A stretch of 64,000 nucleotides of DNA from Pseudomonas putida S13.1.2 (GTDB taxonomy: Bacteria; Pseudomonadota; Gammaproteobacteria; Pseudomonadales; Pseudomonadaceae). Made by a program: the position numbers and the translations under genes. Every line of letters begins with the position of its first letter. Position 1 is the stretch's first letter. This document shows, piece after piece, positions 16,592 to 25,627 of this stretch. The notes under the pieces were generated by a model that made no database searches, had not been told where the DNA came from, and was given only the letters and a program-made list of their open reading frames with translations. The DNA is taken from assembly GCF_000498395.2 (NCBI RefSeq), contig NZ_CP010979.1, forward strand, positions 6,557,849-6,621,848, read 5' to 3'.

Positions 16592-17529
16592 GCCCGGCGC
16601 AGCAACGCCAGGCGCTGCGCGATGCGGCGCAGTGGCATGCCCGCTTGAGTGCCGGGGCGGACTACCCGGCGCTGTATCAGCGTTGGCAGGCGTGGCACCA
16701 GGGCGACCCTGTTCATCAGTGGGCCTGGCAGCGGCTGGAGGCGTTTCACGCCGAGCTGAGCAGCGTGCCGGCGACCATGGCACAGCGAACCTTGGCGGTG
16801 GAACAACCACTGGCAGGCAGGCGTACCGTGCTCAAGGGCCTGGTGCTGGGCCTTGGCGTGTCGGGCCTGGCCTGGACTGGCTACCGGCAGACGCCGCTGT
16901 GGCTGGCCGATGTGCGCACGGCCACGGGCGAGCGGCGTCAGCTGCGGCTGGAAGATGGCACCCAGCTCACCCTGAACACGGGCAGTGCCGTGGACATCCG
17001 CTACGACCACCAGCAGCGCCTGATCATCCTGCGTGCTGGGGAAATCATGGTGACCACAGGCAAGGATGCACGACCACTCAGCGTGCGCAGCCAGCAGGGC
17101 GAGATGCGCGCGTTGGGTACGCGTTTTGTCGTGCGCCAACTGGACGGGCAGACCGAACTGGATGTGCTGGAACACGCTGTTGCCGTGCGCAACCGGGCAG
17201 ATGCCGAGCCGTTGCGGGTGGAGGCGGGCATGAGCTTGCGCTTCGGGGCTGGGCCATTGCCCGAACCACAGGCGCTCGACCCCAACAGGGACGAGTGGGT
17301 GAATGGCCGGCTGGTGATCGACAACTGGCCGCTGGGCAGGGTGTTGGACGAATTGCAGCGTTATCGCCCGGGCTTTATCGAGTGTGCCAAGGAGGTTGCG
17401 CACCTGCGCCTTTCGGGGGCCTTCCCGCTGGACGATACCGCGCGAGCGCTGGAGGCGATTGCACAGGCGCTGCCGGTGCGGATCGAGACACGTACCCGGT
17501 TCTGGGTGCGGGTGCGGCCTTTGGCTTGA
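16588..17529 (+). CDS. FecR-family sigma factor regulator
   Basis: 313 residues starting at a GTG that overlaps the sigma gene stop (GTGA). The N-terminal cytoplasmic DUF4880 segment (LRDAAQWHARLSAG) binds the sigma factor. A single membrane helix follows at about 85-105 (VLKGLVLGLGVSGLAW). The periplasmic FecR domain carries TATGERRQLRLEDGTQLTLN and LRAGEIMVTTGKD. It senses the receptor's signalling domain across the periplasm and switches the sigma factor on. The frame opens upstream inside the sigma gene, but translational coupling favours the GTG. Confidence 0.92.
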   Translation: MSPAQQRQALRDAAQWHARLSAGADYPALYQRWQAWHQGDPVHQWAWQRLEAFHAELSSVPATMAQRTLAVEQPLAGRRTVLKGLVLGLGVSGLAWTGYRQTPLWLADVRTATGERRQLRLEDGTQLTLNTGSAVDIRYDHQQRLIILRAGEIMVTTGKDARPLSVRSQQGEMRALGTRFVVRQLDGQTELDVLEHAVAVRNRADAEPLRVEAGMSLRFGAGPLPEPQALDPNRDEWVNGRLVIDNWPLGRVLDELQRYRPGFIECAKEVAHLRLSGAFPLDDTARALEAIAQALPVRIETRTRFWVRVRPLA

Positions 17530-17540
17530 CGCTGTAATTG

Positions 17541-17645
17541 GGGCTGCTGCGCAGCCCTTCGCGGGCACGCCCGCTCCCACAGGGGCAAGGCTGTTGCAGT
17601 ACATGTGGGAGCGGGCATGCCCGCGAAGGGTCGCAAAGCGACCCC
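17541..17645. repeat. REP pair (BIME)
   Basis: Two inverted REP units (cores GCGGGCACGCCCGC and GCGGGCATGCCCGC) stand between fecR and the receptor gene. They would separate the sigma/anti-sigma transcript from the FecI-dependent receptor transcript. Confidence 0.9.
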
Positions 17646-17664
17646 AAAGTGCCGCAGACAGTTT

Positions 17665-17698
17665 TTAAAATATTTCTCGTTTGCATTGTCGGTTTTCC
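17665..17698 (+). promoter_or_regulatory. FecI-type ECF promoter of the TonB receptor gene
   Basis: The segment has an A/T block TTAAAATA, then TTCTCGTTTGCATTGTC and a GG-TTTTCC tail. It aligns closely with the E. coli fecA promoter as I remember it (GGAAAATAATTCTTATTTCG, then ATTGTCC): the -35 A-tract, the TTCT-TTT centre and the -10 TTGTC are at the same distances. It lies about 60 nt before the receptor ATG and just after a REP terminator-like pair. Confidence 0.65.
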
Positions 17699-17754
17699 GG
17701 TTTCACACGACCCCTCCTGCAAACCGCCACCACAGGCATTTGAAGGAGCCCCCC

Positions 17755-20202
17755 ATGCACCCCCGTGTTACCCGCCACAGCTACCCCAGAAAACCCCTTG
17801 TCGTTGCCATGTTCAGTGCCGCCTTGCTGCTGCAGGGTGGGGTAGTTCATCCACTGACGAGCGCCGGGCGAGTCAGTGCCGCTGAAGCCGCTCGCAGCTA
17901 TTCCATCGCCGCAGGGCCACTGGGCGCGGTGCTCAGCCGCTTTGCCAGCGATACCGGGGTGGTGTTGTCGTTTGAAGCCGAACTGACTCAAGGCAAGCAC
18001 AGCCCGGGGTTGCAGGGGACATACAGCGTCGAGCAAGGTTTTGCCCGGTTGCTGGCGGGCACTGACCTGCAGGTGATGGCCGCGAGCAATGGCAACTACG
18101 TGCTGCTGCCTCGCTCGAAGGATGGTGCGCTTGAACTGGGTGCGACCAGTATCAATGCCTCGGGCTTGGGGGCTACGACGGAGGCGACAGGGTCTTATAC
18201 GACCGGGTTAACCAGCACGGCAACAAAGATGAATTTGTCCATTCGTGAAACGCCGCAGAGTATAAGTGTAATTACTCGTCAGCAAATGGATGATCAGCAC
18301 TTGGCTAGCATGACCGACGTACTTAATCAGACGCCTGGTGTAACTATGTCCCAAGATGGTGGCGAACGTTACAATATCTATGCCCGCGGCAGTGCCATCA
18401 ACACTTATCAGTTTGACGGTGTGAACACTACCCAGGAGAACCAGACCCGCAATATGCCCAGTACCCTGCTCGACATGGCCCTGTACGATCGGGTAGAGGT
18501 TGTCCGGGGCGCTACCGGGTTAATGACCGGTGCTGGTGATCCAAGCGCCGTGGTGAACTTGGTCCGAAAAAAACCAACTCACGAGTTTCAGTCTTCTTTC
18601 CAGAGCACAGTTGGAGCCTGGGATTATTATCGCGCTGAGGCCGATGTGGCCGGTCCGCTGAACGAGCAAGGTAGCGTACGCGGACGCTTCGTGACGGCAA
18701 AGCAAGATAACAAGAGCTACATGGACTGGTACAGTCAGAAAAGAGATATTTTGTATGGCGTAGTGGAAGCCGACGTGACGGATTCGACCCTGATTCGCTT
18801 CGGTGTCGATTATCAAAAATACAAAGCAATGGGCTCGCCTGGCGTTCCATTGTTGTATAACAATGGAGCGGCCACAAACTTCTCACGTTCGACCAGCTCA
18901 GGATCTCGTTGGTCGTATGACGAATTCGAAACGACCAACTACACCCTGACCTTCGAGCAGACGCTCGCTAATGACTGGAAAGCAAGGCTGGTCACCAACT
19001 ACATGGATATCGACCGCGACTCTCCGTCGGCTCGCTATCGAAGTACTAGTGGCTTATCCTATCTTGACCCGGTTACCGGGGCAGCAAGTCTGGAGCGCTC
19101 GACCACCACCGCCGACCAAACCCAGCGCGGCGTAGACTTTTCAATCCAAGGTCCACTCGAGTTGTTTGGCCAAACCCATGAGCTGATTGCCGGCTACAAT
19201 TATTCTGACTACGAAAACAACCACTACTCGACCTCGGGCGGCATAGTCAGTGTTGACTTCAATAACTGGGAAAATGAAGTTGATCGTGGCACTTATGTAC
19301 CCGGGCTGGATTTTGATATCAGTTCACGGCAGTCCGGTTATTATCTGGCAGCCCGGCTTAATTTTACCGAAAACCTTCATCTGATCCTGGGTGCGCGCGC
19401 CTCCAATTACAGCTATGACTATTACCTGAAGAGCCTAGCTGTCGTAAACGCAAAACCTACCACCTATGGCATGACTGAACGTGGAGTGGTCACTCCCTAT
19501 GCGGGCTTGATTTACGACTTGACCCCAGAGCAGTCGGTATATGTAAGCTATACCGATATCTTCAAGCCGCAGAGCAACGTTGATATCGCCGGTAAACCGC
19601 TTGACCCCGAAGTCGGCAAAAACTACGAGCTGGGCTGGAAGGGTGAGTTTTACAATGGCCGCCTGAATGCGAATATTGCCGCGTTTATGGTGAAGCGCGA
19701 CAACTTCGCCGAAGACATCGGTACAAATGTACCGGGTACGACTATTGCGGCTTCTCGCCCGATCGACGGCGCTGAAACCAAAGGTTTCGACCTTGAACTC
19801 TCTGGAGAGATCGCGCAAGGCTGGAACTTGCACACAGGCTTCAGCCACGCCAAATCCAAGAACGCCGATGGCGAGCGCTTGAATACACAACTGCCACTAG
19901 AAACATTCCGCCTGTGGAATACCTACCGACTGCCAGGCGAATGGGACAAACTGATGATTGGCGGCGGCGTCAACTGGAATTCAAGCTCCTCCTTGACCTA
20001 TACCCGTTACAACACAAAAATCAAGCAGGACGATTATGCAGTGACCAGCCTGATGGCGCGTTACAAGTTAAATGAAAACTTAGCTGCAACGCTGAACCTG
20101 AACAATGTCTTCGACAAGAAGTACTACGCTGGGATGGCCGGCAGTTACGGTCACTACGGAGCCCCTCGCAACGCCACTCTGAACCTGCGCTACGACTTCT
20201 GA
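17755..20202 (+). CDS. TonB-dependent siderophore receptor with signalling domain
   Basis: 815 residues. After a signal peptide (VVAMFSAALLLQGGVVHPL region), a secretin/TonB N-terminal (STN) signalling domain spans about 40-120 (YSIAAGPLGAVLSRFASDTG; LLAGTDLQV). Then come the plug (MNLSIRETPQSISVITRQQM; YDRVEVVRGATGLM) and a beta-barrel ending in NLRYDF with the usual C-terminal Phe. The STN domain and the fecI-fecR genes upstream show a transducing receptor that induces its own synthesis. It resembles ferrioxamine/pyoverdine-type receptors; the ligand is unknown. From about codon 140 onward codon use is visibly more AT-rich than in the neighbours. The ATG at 17755 follows GAAGGAG. Confidence 0.94.
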   Translation: MHPRVTRHSYPRKPLVVAMFSAALLLQGGVVHPLTSAGRVSAAEAARSYSIAAGPLGAVLSRFASDTGVVLSFEAELTQGKHSPGLQGTYSVEQGFARLLAGTDLQVMAASNGNYVLLPRSKDGALELGATSINASGLGATTEATGSYTTGLTSTATKMNLSIRETPQSISVITRQQMDDQHLASMTDVLNQTPGVTMSQDGGERYNIYARGSAINTYQFDGVNTTQENQTRNMPSTLLDMALYDRVEVVRGATGLMTGAGDPSAVVNLVRKKPTHEFQSSFQSTVGAWDYYRAEADVAGPLNEQGSVRGRFVTAKQDNKSYMDWYSQKRDILYGVVEADVTDSTLIRFGVDYQKYKAMGSPGVPLLYNNGAATNFSRSTSSGSRWSYDEFETTNYTLTFEQTLANDWKARLVTNYMDIDRDSPSARYRSTSGLSYLDPVTGAASLERSTTTADQTQRGVDFSIQGPLELFGQTHELIAGYNYSDYENNHYSTSGGIVSVDFNNWENEVDRGTYVPGLDFDISSRQSGYYLAARLNFTENLHLILGARASNYSYDYYLKSLAVVNAKPTTYGMTERGVVTPYAGLIYDLTPEQSVYVSYTDIFKPQSNVDIAGKPLDPEVGKNYELGWKGEFYNGRLNANIAAFMVKRDNFAEDIGTNVPGTTIAASRPIDGAETKGFDLELSGEIAQGWNLHTGFSHAKSKNADGERLNTQLPLETFRLWNTYRLPGEWDKLMIGGGVNWNSSSSLTYTRYNTKIKQDDYAVTSLMARYKLNENLAATLNLNNVFDKKYYAGMAGSYGHYGAPRNATLNLRYDF

Positions 20203-20308
20203 TCTAGCGCCCCAAAAACTCAAGCACAAAGGGGCAACCGTCCGGAAGCTTTGACACCACCCCGTGTCTGTCTGGAAAATAGCCCCCTTGTCTTGAGGAT
20301 CATCGGAA

Positions 20309-21145
20309 ATGGCTCTGCTTGGGCGTTACAACAGTTTGCAAATCGTGAAGCACGTGGACTTCGGCCTGTACCTGGACGGCGGCGCCGATGGCGAGATCCT
20401 GCTGCCGGGGCGCTACATCCCGAAAAACGCCGAAACCGAGGTGGATGACTGGCTGAACGTATTCATCTACCTGGACAGCGAAGATCAGCTGATCGCCACC
20501 ACCGAAAAGCCCAAGGTGCAGGTGGGTGAGTTTGCCAGCCTCAAGGTCAAGGACATCAATGGTGCCGGCATCTTCCTGGACTGGGGCCTGCCCAAGGACC
20601 TGCTGATGCCGTACTCGGAAGAGGCACGGCAGCTGAAGATCGGCGATTACTGCGTGGTGCACGTCTACCTCGACAAGCGCACCCGCCGCATCACCGCCAC
20701 CTCGCGCCTGGACCGTTACCTGGACGTCACCCCGGCCGACTACAAAGTCGGGCAACCGGTGGAGTTGCTGGTGGCCGGCGAAACGCCGATGGGCTTCAAG
20801 GCCATCATCAACAACCGCCACTGGGGCCTGATCCACAAGAACGAGGTGTTCAAGTTCCTGCGTTCGGGCATGCACGAGAAGGGCTTCATCAAGGAAGTTC
20901 GCCACGACGGCAAGATCGCCCTGAGCCTGCAACCGGTAGGTGCGGCCCTGGCCGACAGCCTGCAAGAGCAGATCATGGCGCGCCTGGAGGCTGAAGGTGG
21001 GGTGTTGGCCGTGTGCGACAAGAGCGACCCGGCGCTGATCAGCAAGCTGTTCAACGTCAGCAAGGGCAACTTCAAGAAGGCCATCGGCGCATTGTTCAAG
21101 CAGGGCCTGATCGTCATCCATGACGACCGTATCGAAAAGGCCTGA
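20309..21145 (+). CDS. S1-domain RNA-binding protein, CvfB family
   Basis: 278 residues with tandem S1-like beta-barrels (VDFGLYLDGGADGEILLPGR; INGAGIFLDWGLPKDLLMPY; NRHWGLIHKNEVFKFLRSG). A C-terminal winged helix reads DPALISKLFNVSKGNFKKAI. This order is that of CvfB/YitL proteins, which bind RNA and influence virulence-factor or stress expression in other bacteria. It is monocistronic. No clear terminator separates it from the receptor gene 106 nt upstream. Confidence 0.9.
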   Translation: MALLGRYNSLQIVKHVDFGLYLDGGADGEILLPGRYIPKNAETEVDDWLNVFIYLDSEDQLIATTEKPKVQVGEFASLKVKDINGAGIFLDWGLPKDLLMPYSEEARQLKIGDYCVVHVYLDKRTRRITATSRLDRYLDVTPADYKVGQPVELLVAGETPMGFKAIINNRHWGLIHKNEVFKFLRSGMHEKGFIKEVRHDGKIALSLQPVGAALADSLQEQIMARLEAEGGVLAVCDKSDPALISKLFNVSKGNFKKAIGALFKQGLIVIHDDRIEKA

Positions 21146-21150
21146 CGGCC

Positions 21151-21531
21151 TTACGCCTGCACGAAGTTGCGGAAGTCCAGCTGCTCGCCGCCCGGACGGG
21201 TGTCGCGCAGCAGCGAGTCGCGGTCGGCGCTGAGGGCCAGGCTGATGGTGGAGCGGCGCTTGCCGGGCTTGCGCACTTCCATCTGCTCCAGGTGAGCCTT
21301 GAGGAAGTTGGTGGGCACCTTCAGGTGCTGCAGCTCATCGCTTTCTGGCGTGTGCAGCAGCAGGTTGACCCAGTCGGCCTGGCCTTTGCCCAGCAGCTTC
21401 ACGGGCACTTCGAACCACCACAGGTTGCGTTTGTTGTCCAGGATGGCGAACAGGGTGTTGCTGCTGTTCAGCACCGGCTTGGCCAATGCTTCGTTGCGCC
21501 GGGCGATGGCGGCGGGTTTGTCGAGTTTCAT
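21151..21531 (-). CDS. Conserved hypothetical protein
   Basis: 126 residues, MKLDKPAAIARRNEALAKPV at the start, no signal peptide or membrane helix. It is rich in charged and aliphatic residues (NLWWFEVPVKLLGKGQADWV). I do not recognise the family. It is convergent with the S1 protein gene, only 5 nt apart at their ends, and is preceded by a REP pair on the other side. The codon use is that of the host, so it is likely a real core gene. Confidence 0.75.
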   Translation of the reverse strand: MKLDKPAAIARRNEALAKPVLNSSNTLFAILDNKRNLWWFEVPVKLLGKGQADWVNLLLHTPESDELQHLKVPTNFLKAHLEQMEVRKPGKRRSTISLALSADRDSLLRDTRPGGEQLDFRNFVQA

Positions 21532-21612
21532 GCAGGTTCCTGCGGGTTGACGCTATGAAGGCCTGCATTGTGAGGGGTGGCACGGGGCGGGGCAAGGTTT
21601 GTAACTTGCGTT

Positions 21613-21717
21613 GCCTGTGCCGGCCTCTTCGCGGGCTTGCCCGCTCCCACAGGTTTACCACAGGTTTGTAAACCGTGCGGTCCCTGTGGGAGCGGGCAAG
21701 CCCGCGAAGAGGCCGGT
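21613..21717. repeat. REP pair (BIME)
   Basis: Two inverted units (CCGGCCTCTTCGCGGGCTTG core and its complement) lie between the start of the hypothetical gene and the 3' end of the beta-helix protein gene. They are of the same class as the other GCGGGC units. Confidence 0.9.
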
Positions 21718-21721
21718 AGCG

Positions 21722-23194
21722 TTAGCGTCGAACCGGCAGGCTCAACTCGGAAGTTGCCCCGTCAGCTGTCGTCACGGTCGCAGTAAAGCTGCGCAACCCG
21801 CCGATGTTCTCCAGCACTTGCGCAAACTGCGCCTGCCCCTGCTTGCCACTGTTTACCAGCACCTCCCCAAGGTACTGCTCCGCCTCGGTGCCATCCGCCT
21901 CGGCATTGCCAAAGAACTCCACCCGCAGCAGGCTCGACACCGGCCCCTGCACTTCACCACGCAACACATTGCCCTCCAGCGCAATCAGGCGTGGCGCCTG
22001 CTGGTTATGATTGGGCAGCGGCTGGCAAGGCTTGGGCTCGCCGTTGGCATCGCAGATGATCGCCTGGTCTTTCTTCGGCAAGTCGGCGCCCACCCCGCGC
22101 GAACCCACATACAGCGCATGCGCCTGCGCCGGCACGCCAAACACGATGGCACCGGTGCGCTGGCCCGGCACGCACGAACCGCCGGCTTCGCAGCGGCGGA
22201 TATCCTGGCTGTTACCCCAGATGCGGTTGCCGGTCAGGCGGGTGGCGGTGGCCTCCGGCTCCGGGCGCAGGGCCACGCCGATTCGGTTGCCGTGGATCAG
22301 GTTGCCGTCGAGCATGTTGCCCTCGCCGGTGACGCTGACGCCGATCGAGTTGCCGCTGAACGTGTTGGCTGCCAGGTAGTTGCGCTTGCCCCAGTTGATC
22401 TGCAGGCCGTCGGAGTAGTTCTCGAAACGGTTGCGCACCACGCTGTTGTCGTTGCCCAACAGAATCTCGATACCCTGCGAGGGCTCGGGGTTGGCTGCAG
22501 TGGAGCGGAACAGGTTGTCGGCCACCAGGTTGAATGCCGCGCCGCGGGTCAGCTCCAGGCCGTCGCCATTGTCGAGCAGCTGGTTGCGCAGCACCTTGTT
22601 GTGGTTCGTGGTGGTGGCGGTGGGGTTACCCGCGCCGTCGTCACCGGTCAGCATGATGCCTGCGCCGCCTTTGTTGGCGACGATGCGGTTGTCTTCGATC
22701 ACGTTGCCACTGGCGCGGTTGACCAGGATGCCGATGCAGAAGTTGCGCACTTCCAGGCCGCGCAGGTGCACGCCCTGGGTGTCGCGCAGCACCAGCCCGG
22801 GGTTGGTGGTGGTGCGCACGTTGGTGCCGAACTGGCCGGGCAGGGCGCCGGGGCAGGTGCGTACGCCCTGGTCCTTGATGTAGGCCGAACCGTCGATGGC
22901 GATGTATTGGCCATCGCGTGCCCAAGGCAGGCCGGTGATGCGCACCGGGCCCTTGATTTCCGGCAGTGCACGGCTGGGGCGGATCACGTAGGGCGGTTTG
23001 CCGACTGCAGCAATGTCGATGCTGTAGTGGCCGGGGTTCTGGTTGCTGGTTTCGATGGCCCAGCGCAGCGAGCCGGGCTGGTCGTCATCGGCGTAACGCT
23101 CGACACGCAGGGTTTCGGGGTTGGCCGGTGCGGCGGCCAGGGCGGGCAGGGGGAGCAGTGGCAGCAAGGCCACCAGCGCAGGCATCAGACGCAT
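21722..23194 (-). CDS. Secreted right-handed beta-helix protein (NosD-like)
   Basis: 490 residues with a Sec signal peptide (MRLMPALVALLPLLPLPALA, cleavage near ALAAAP). The mature protein is a ladder of parallel beta-helix repeats with N-rich turns (NRASGNVIEDNRIVANKGGA; NHNKVLRNQLLDNGDGLEL; GKRNYLAANTFSGNSIGV), typical of NosD/pectate-lyase-like folds. Cysteines near NFCIG and RRCEAGGSC may form disulfides. The ATG at 23194 is chosen over an upstream ATG because only this start gives a signal peptide. The role is probably periplasmic or surface polysaccharide-related; no catalytic motif was identified. Confidence 0.8.
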   Translation of the reverse strand: MRLMPALVALLPLLPLPALAAAPANPETLRVERYADDDQPGSLRWAIETSNQNPGHYSIDIAAVGKPPYVIRPSRALPEIKGPVRITGLPWARDGQYIAIDGSAYIKDQGVRTCPGALPGQFGTNVRTTTNPGLVLRDTQGVHLRGLEVRNFCIGILVNRASGNVIEDNRIVANKGGAGIMLTGDDGAGNPTATTTNHNKVLRNQLLDNGDGLELTRGAAFNLVADNLFRSTAANPEPSQGIEILLGNDNSVVRNRFENYSDGLQINWGKRNYLAANTFSGNSIGVSVTGEGNMLDGNLIHGNRIGVALRPEPEATATRLTGNRIWGNSQDIRRCEAGGSCVPGQRTGAIVFGVPAQAHALYVGSRGVGADLPKKDQAIICDANGEPKPCQPLPNHNQQAPRLIALEGNVLRGEVQGPVSSLLRVEFFGNAEADGTEAEQYLGEVLVNSGKQGQAQFAQVLENIGGLRSFTATVTTADGATSELSLPVRR

Positions 23195-23437
23195 GGGTGC
23201 GGGTATCCGGAAAACATTGTTCTTATCGAGTGCCAGCCTGCTGTGGGCGGACGTTTGCGGGGATTCTAGGGCAGCTGCGTGAACTGCGTAGGTGCGCCGG
23301 GCTGATTTGGTGCGGTATTCGCCCGCAGTTTTACCGCTCGGCTTGTGACTGGAAAATCCGTTGAAACTCTCGGCGAGGGTGTTGGGTCCACCTTCTGTCG
23401 ACACGGTTCACGTGTCTCCATTTGCAGGAGTTTTGCC

Positions 23438-23617
23438 ATGAGCGGTACTAAAGACAAAGCGAAAGGTCTGGCCAACGAAGCAATCGGCAACGTGAAACAG
23501 GGTGTTGGCAAGGTGACCGACAACGACAAGCTGCGCGCTGAGGGTAAGGCGCAGGAGCTTAAAGGCGAGGCGCAGCAGGTCAAGGGCGATGTAAAGGATG
23601 CAGTGAAGAAGCCTTGA
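23438..23617 (+). CDS. CsbD-family stress protein
   Basis: 59 residues, highly charged, starting MSGTKDKAKGLANEAIGNVK with GCAGGAG upstream. Repeats of the form K-G-x-A-x-[EQ]-x-x-G-x-[AV]-K are diagnostic of CsbD. These small hydrophilic proteins are induced by general stress in many bacteria; their molecular action is unknown. Longer in-frame starts overlap non-coding sequence and lack a ribosome site. Confidence 0.9.
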   Translation: MSGTKDKAKGLANEAIGNVKQGVGKVTDNDKLRAEGKAQELKGEAQQVKGDVKDAVKKP

Positions 23618-23633
23618 TTTGAGGCAACCTGAA

Positions 23634-23714
23634 CCGGCCTCTTCGCGGGCATGCCCGCTCCCACACGCACGTACCTGTGGGAGCGGGCGTGCTCGCGAGG
23701 AGGCTGATACAGGC
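23634..23714. repeat. REP pair (BIME), short spacer
   Basis: Two inverted REP units with cores GCGGGCATGCCCGC and GCGGGCGTGCTCGC. The second carries a base change in its palindrome. They lie between csbD and the YihY gene. Confidence 0.85.
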
Positions 23715-23811
23715 TTACACATTTTTTGATGCATTGGCCGGGAGCAGCACAGCAGCGGTATGGTCTATTAGACTTGTCTGTTGAATCGATCGAGCGGCGA
23801 AAGGAGACGCT

Positions 23812-24771
23812 ATGATTTTTTCCGCCCTGCAGGGCCTGCCCTTGCACCGCGTGCTGGTTCGTACCATCAAGGAATTTCTTGATGACGAGATGTCCACCTA
23901 CGCCTCCGCGCTGGCTTACCAGGCGCTGTTCTCGCTGTTCCCTTTTCTGCTGTTCCTGATTGCCCTGATTGGTTTCCTGCATTTGCCGGACTTCTTTTCA
24001 TGGCTGCGCCTGCAATCGGAACTGGTGCTGCCACCTCAGGCGCTGGAACAGGTCAACCCGGTGATCGACCAGTTGCAGCAGTCCAAGGGCGGGCTGTTGT
24101 CGGTGGGTATCGTGATCGCCTTGTGGACCGCGTCGGCCGGCGTGCGCCTGATGATGAGCGCGATGAACGCCGCTTACGATGTGCCTGAGGGCCGCCCGGT
24201 ATGGAAGCGTATCCCGCTTTCCATTTTCTATACCATCGGCCTGGCTGGCATGCTGCTGGCGGCCGCAGCACTGATGGTGCTGGGCCCCCAGGTGATGGAG
24301 TGGATCGCCGCCCAGATCGGCATGCAGGAGTTCATCGTCACGCTTTGGACCATTCTGCGCTGGCCGGTGATCATCATATTGCTGATGGTGGCGGTGGCCC
24401 TGATCTACTACGTAATGCCTGACGTGAAACAGAAGTTTCGCTTCATCACACCCGGCTCGGTACTGGCAGTGGTGGTGTGGATCGTGGCGTCACTGGGCTT
24501 TGCCTACTACGTGAAAACCTTTGCCGACTACAACGCCATGTACGGCAGCATTGGTGCAATCATCGTGCTGTTGCTGTATTTCTATATTTCCGCTGCCGTG
24601 TTGCTGCTGGGTGCGGAGATGAATGCGGTGATCGAGCACATGTCGAGCGAGGGCAAGAACCCTGGCGAGAAGGATTTCGAAGGGCACAAGGCCCCGGAAA
24701 CCATCACCGTGCTGGGCCATGAACACCCGCAACCGAGCCAGCACCAACCTTCCGAGCCGAACCCCAGATGA
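23812..24771 (+). CDS. YihY/BrkB-family inner-membrane protein
   Basis: 319 residues with about six membrane helices and the family blocks STYASALAYQALFSLFPFLL, SVGIVIALWTASAGVRLMMS, and AVVVWIVASLGFAYYVKTFA followed by YNAMYGSIGA. A charged His/Pro-rich tail (about 285-319) is cytoplasmic. The YihY family, once called ribonuclease BN by mistake, has no settled function. A strong AAGGAGA site precedes the ATG. Its stop overlaps the start of the deformylase gene (ATGA), so the two are co-translated. Confidence 0.92.
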   Translation: MIFSALQGLPLHRVLVRTIKEFLDDEMSTYASALAYQALFSLFPFLLFLIALIGFLHLPDFFSWLRLQSELVLPPQALEQVNPVIDQLQQSKGGLLSVGIVIALWTASAGVRLMMSAMNAAYDVPEGRPVWKRIPLSIFYTIGLAGMLLAAAALMVLGPQVMEWIAAQIGMQEFIVTLWTILRWPVIIILLMVAVALIYYVMPDVKQKFRFITPGSVLAVVVWIVASLGFAYYVKTFADYNAMYGSIGAIIVLLLYFYISAAVLLLGAEMNAVIEHMSSEGKNPGEKDFEGHKAPETITVLGHEHPQPSQHQPSEPNPR

Positions 24772-25304
24772 TCCGTGACATTCTCAAGATGGGCGACGAA
24801 CGCCTGCTGCGCATCGCCCCGCCAGTGCCCGAGCACATGCTCGGCACTGCCGAACTGCAGCAACTGATCGACGACATGTTCGAAACCATGCGCCATGTGG
24901 GCGGCGTCGGCCTTGCCGCGCCACAGATTGGTATCGACCTGCAGTTGGTGATTTTCGGTTTCGAGCGCAGCGAGCGCTACCCGGATGCCGAGGCGGTGCC
25001 GCAGACCATTTTGATCAACCCGGTCATCACGCCCACGTCCACTGAACTGGAGGACGGCTGGGAAGGTTGCCTGTCGGTGCCCGGCCTGCGGGGTGTGGTG
25101 CCACGCTTCAAGCATATCTGCTACGAAGGGGTCGACCCCCAGGGCAACCCCATCAACCGCTTTGCCGACGGCTTCCATGCGCGGGTGGTGCAGCACGAGT
25201 GCGACCATCTGATCGGCCGGCTGTACCCGTCGCGTATCCAGGACTTTGCCAAGTTCGGCTACACCGAGGTACTGTTCCCCGGGCTTGAGGTCAGCGACGA
25301 CTGA
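24768..25304 (+). CDS. def: Peptide deformylase (non-fmt-linked copy)
   Basis: 178 residues with all three deformylase motifs: GVGLAAPQIG (about 46-55), EGCLSVPG (Cys101 zinc ligand), and QHECDHLIG (His143, Glu144, His147). It removes the formyl group from nascent proteins' first Met. Pseudomonads usually keep the main def beside fmt. This copy, coupled to a YihY gene, is probably an additional paralogue, and its more acidic loop (FERSERYPDAEAVPQ) supports that. Confidence 0.93.
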   Translation: MIRDILKMGDERLLRIAPPVPEHMLGTAELQQLIDDMFETMRHVGGVGLAAPQIGIDLQLVIFGFERSERYPDAEAVPQTILINPVITPTSTELEDGWEGCLSVPGLRGVVPRFKHICYEGVDPQGNPINRFADGFHARVVQHECDHLIGRLYPSRIQDFAKFGYTEVLFPGLEVSDD

Positions 25305-25627
25305 CCCCGCTGCAGGGCCACCAGGCGTTTGCTGCGCTGGTAGCGCTGCAGGCGGCTGGCCAGGGGTTCTGGCAGTTGCCCGGCCATGTGGAAACCCAGG
25401 CGCTCATAGAACGGCACCAGGTCCGGGTGGCAGAACAGCCAGGTCGGCCCCTTTGCCTGTTTCAGCGCCGCCTCGATCAATTGCCCAGCCACCCCTTGGC
25501 CGCGTTGCTGCGGGTCGACAAACAGCCCCGTCAGCCATAAGCCTTCGCCCACCGCGCTCAAACTCAAGCCTGCAATAATGCCCGGGGCCCTTGCCACCCA
25601 CAGTTCAGCGTCGCCCGCAGCACGCAT
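25259..25627 (-). CDS. GNAT-family N-acetyltransferase (start probably further upstream)
   Basis: The 122 codons from the first ATG hold GNAT motif A (LFVDPQQRGQGVAGQLIEAA) and motif B (HPDLVPFYERLGFHMAGQLP). From that ATG only about 33 residues precede motif A, short for the fold. The same frame continues upstream without a stop to 25,822 and reads like protein (SLKNIYCSTLSATERRLLDH, then FYRQHAS). No ATG, GTG or TTG is present in that part. An ATC at 25,714 preceded by AGGGCAGGA at ideal spacing is the best candidate start, giving 151 residues. The 3' end overlaps the deformylase gene on the other strand by 46 nt. The substrate is unknown. Confidence 0.8.
   Translation of the reverse strand: MRAAGDAELWVARAPGIIAGLSLSAVGEGLWLTGLFVDPQQRGQGVAGQLIEAALKQAKGPTWLFCHPDLVPFYERLGFHMAGQLPEPLASRLQRYQRSKRLVALQRGQSSLTSSPGNSTSV

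Noticed and set aside
20203..20308. Small RNA or terminator between the TonB receptor and the S1-domain gene
   Set aside because: No convincing hairpin with a T-tract and no promoter-like pair was found.
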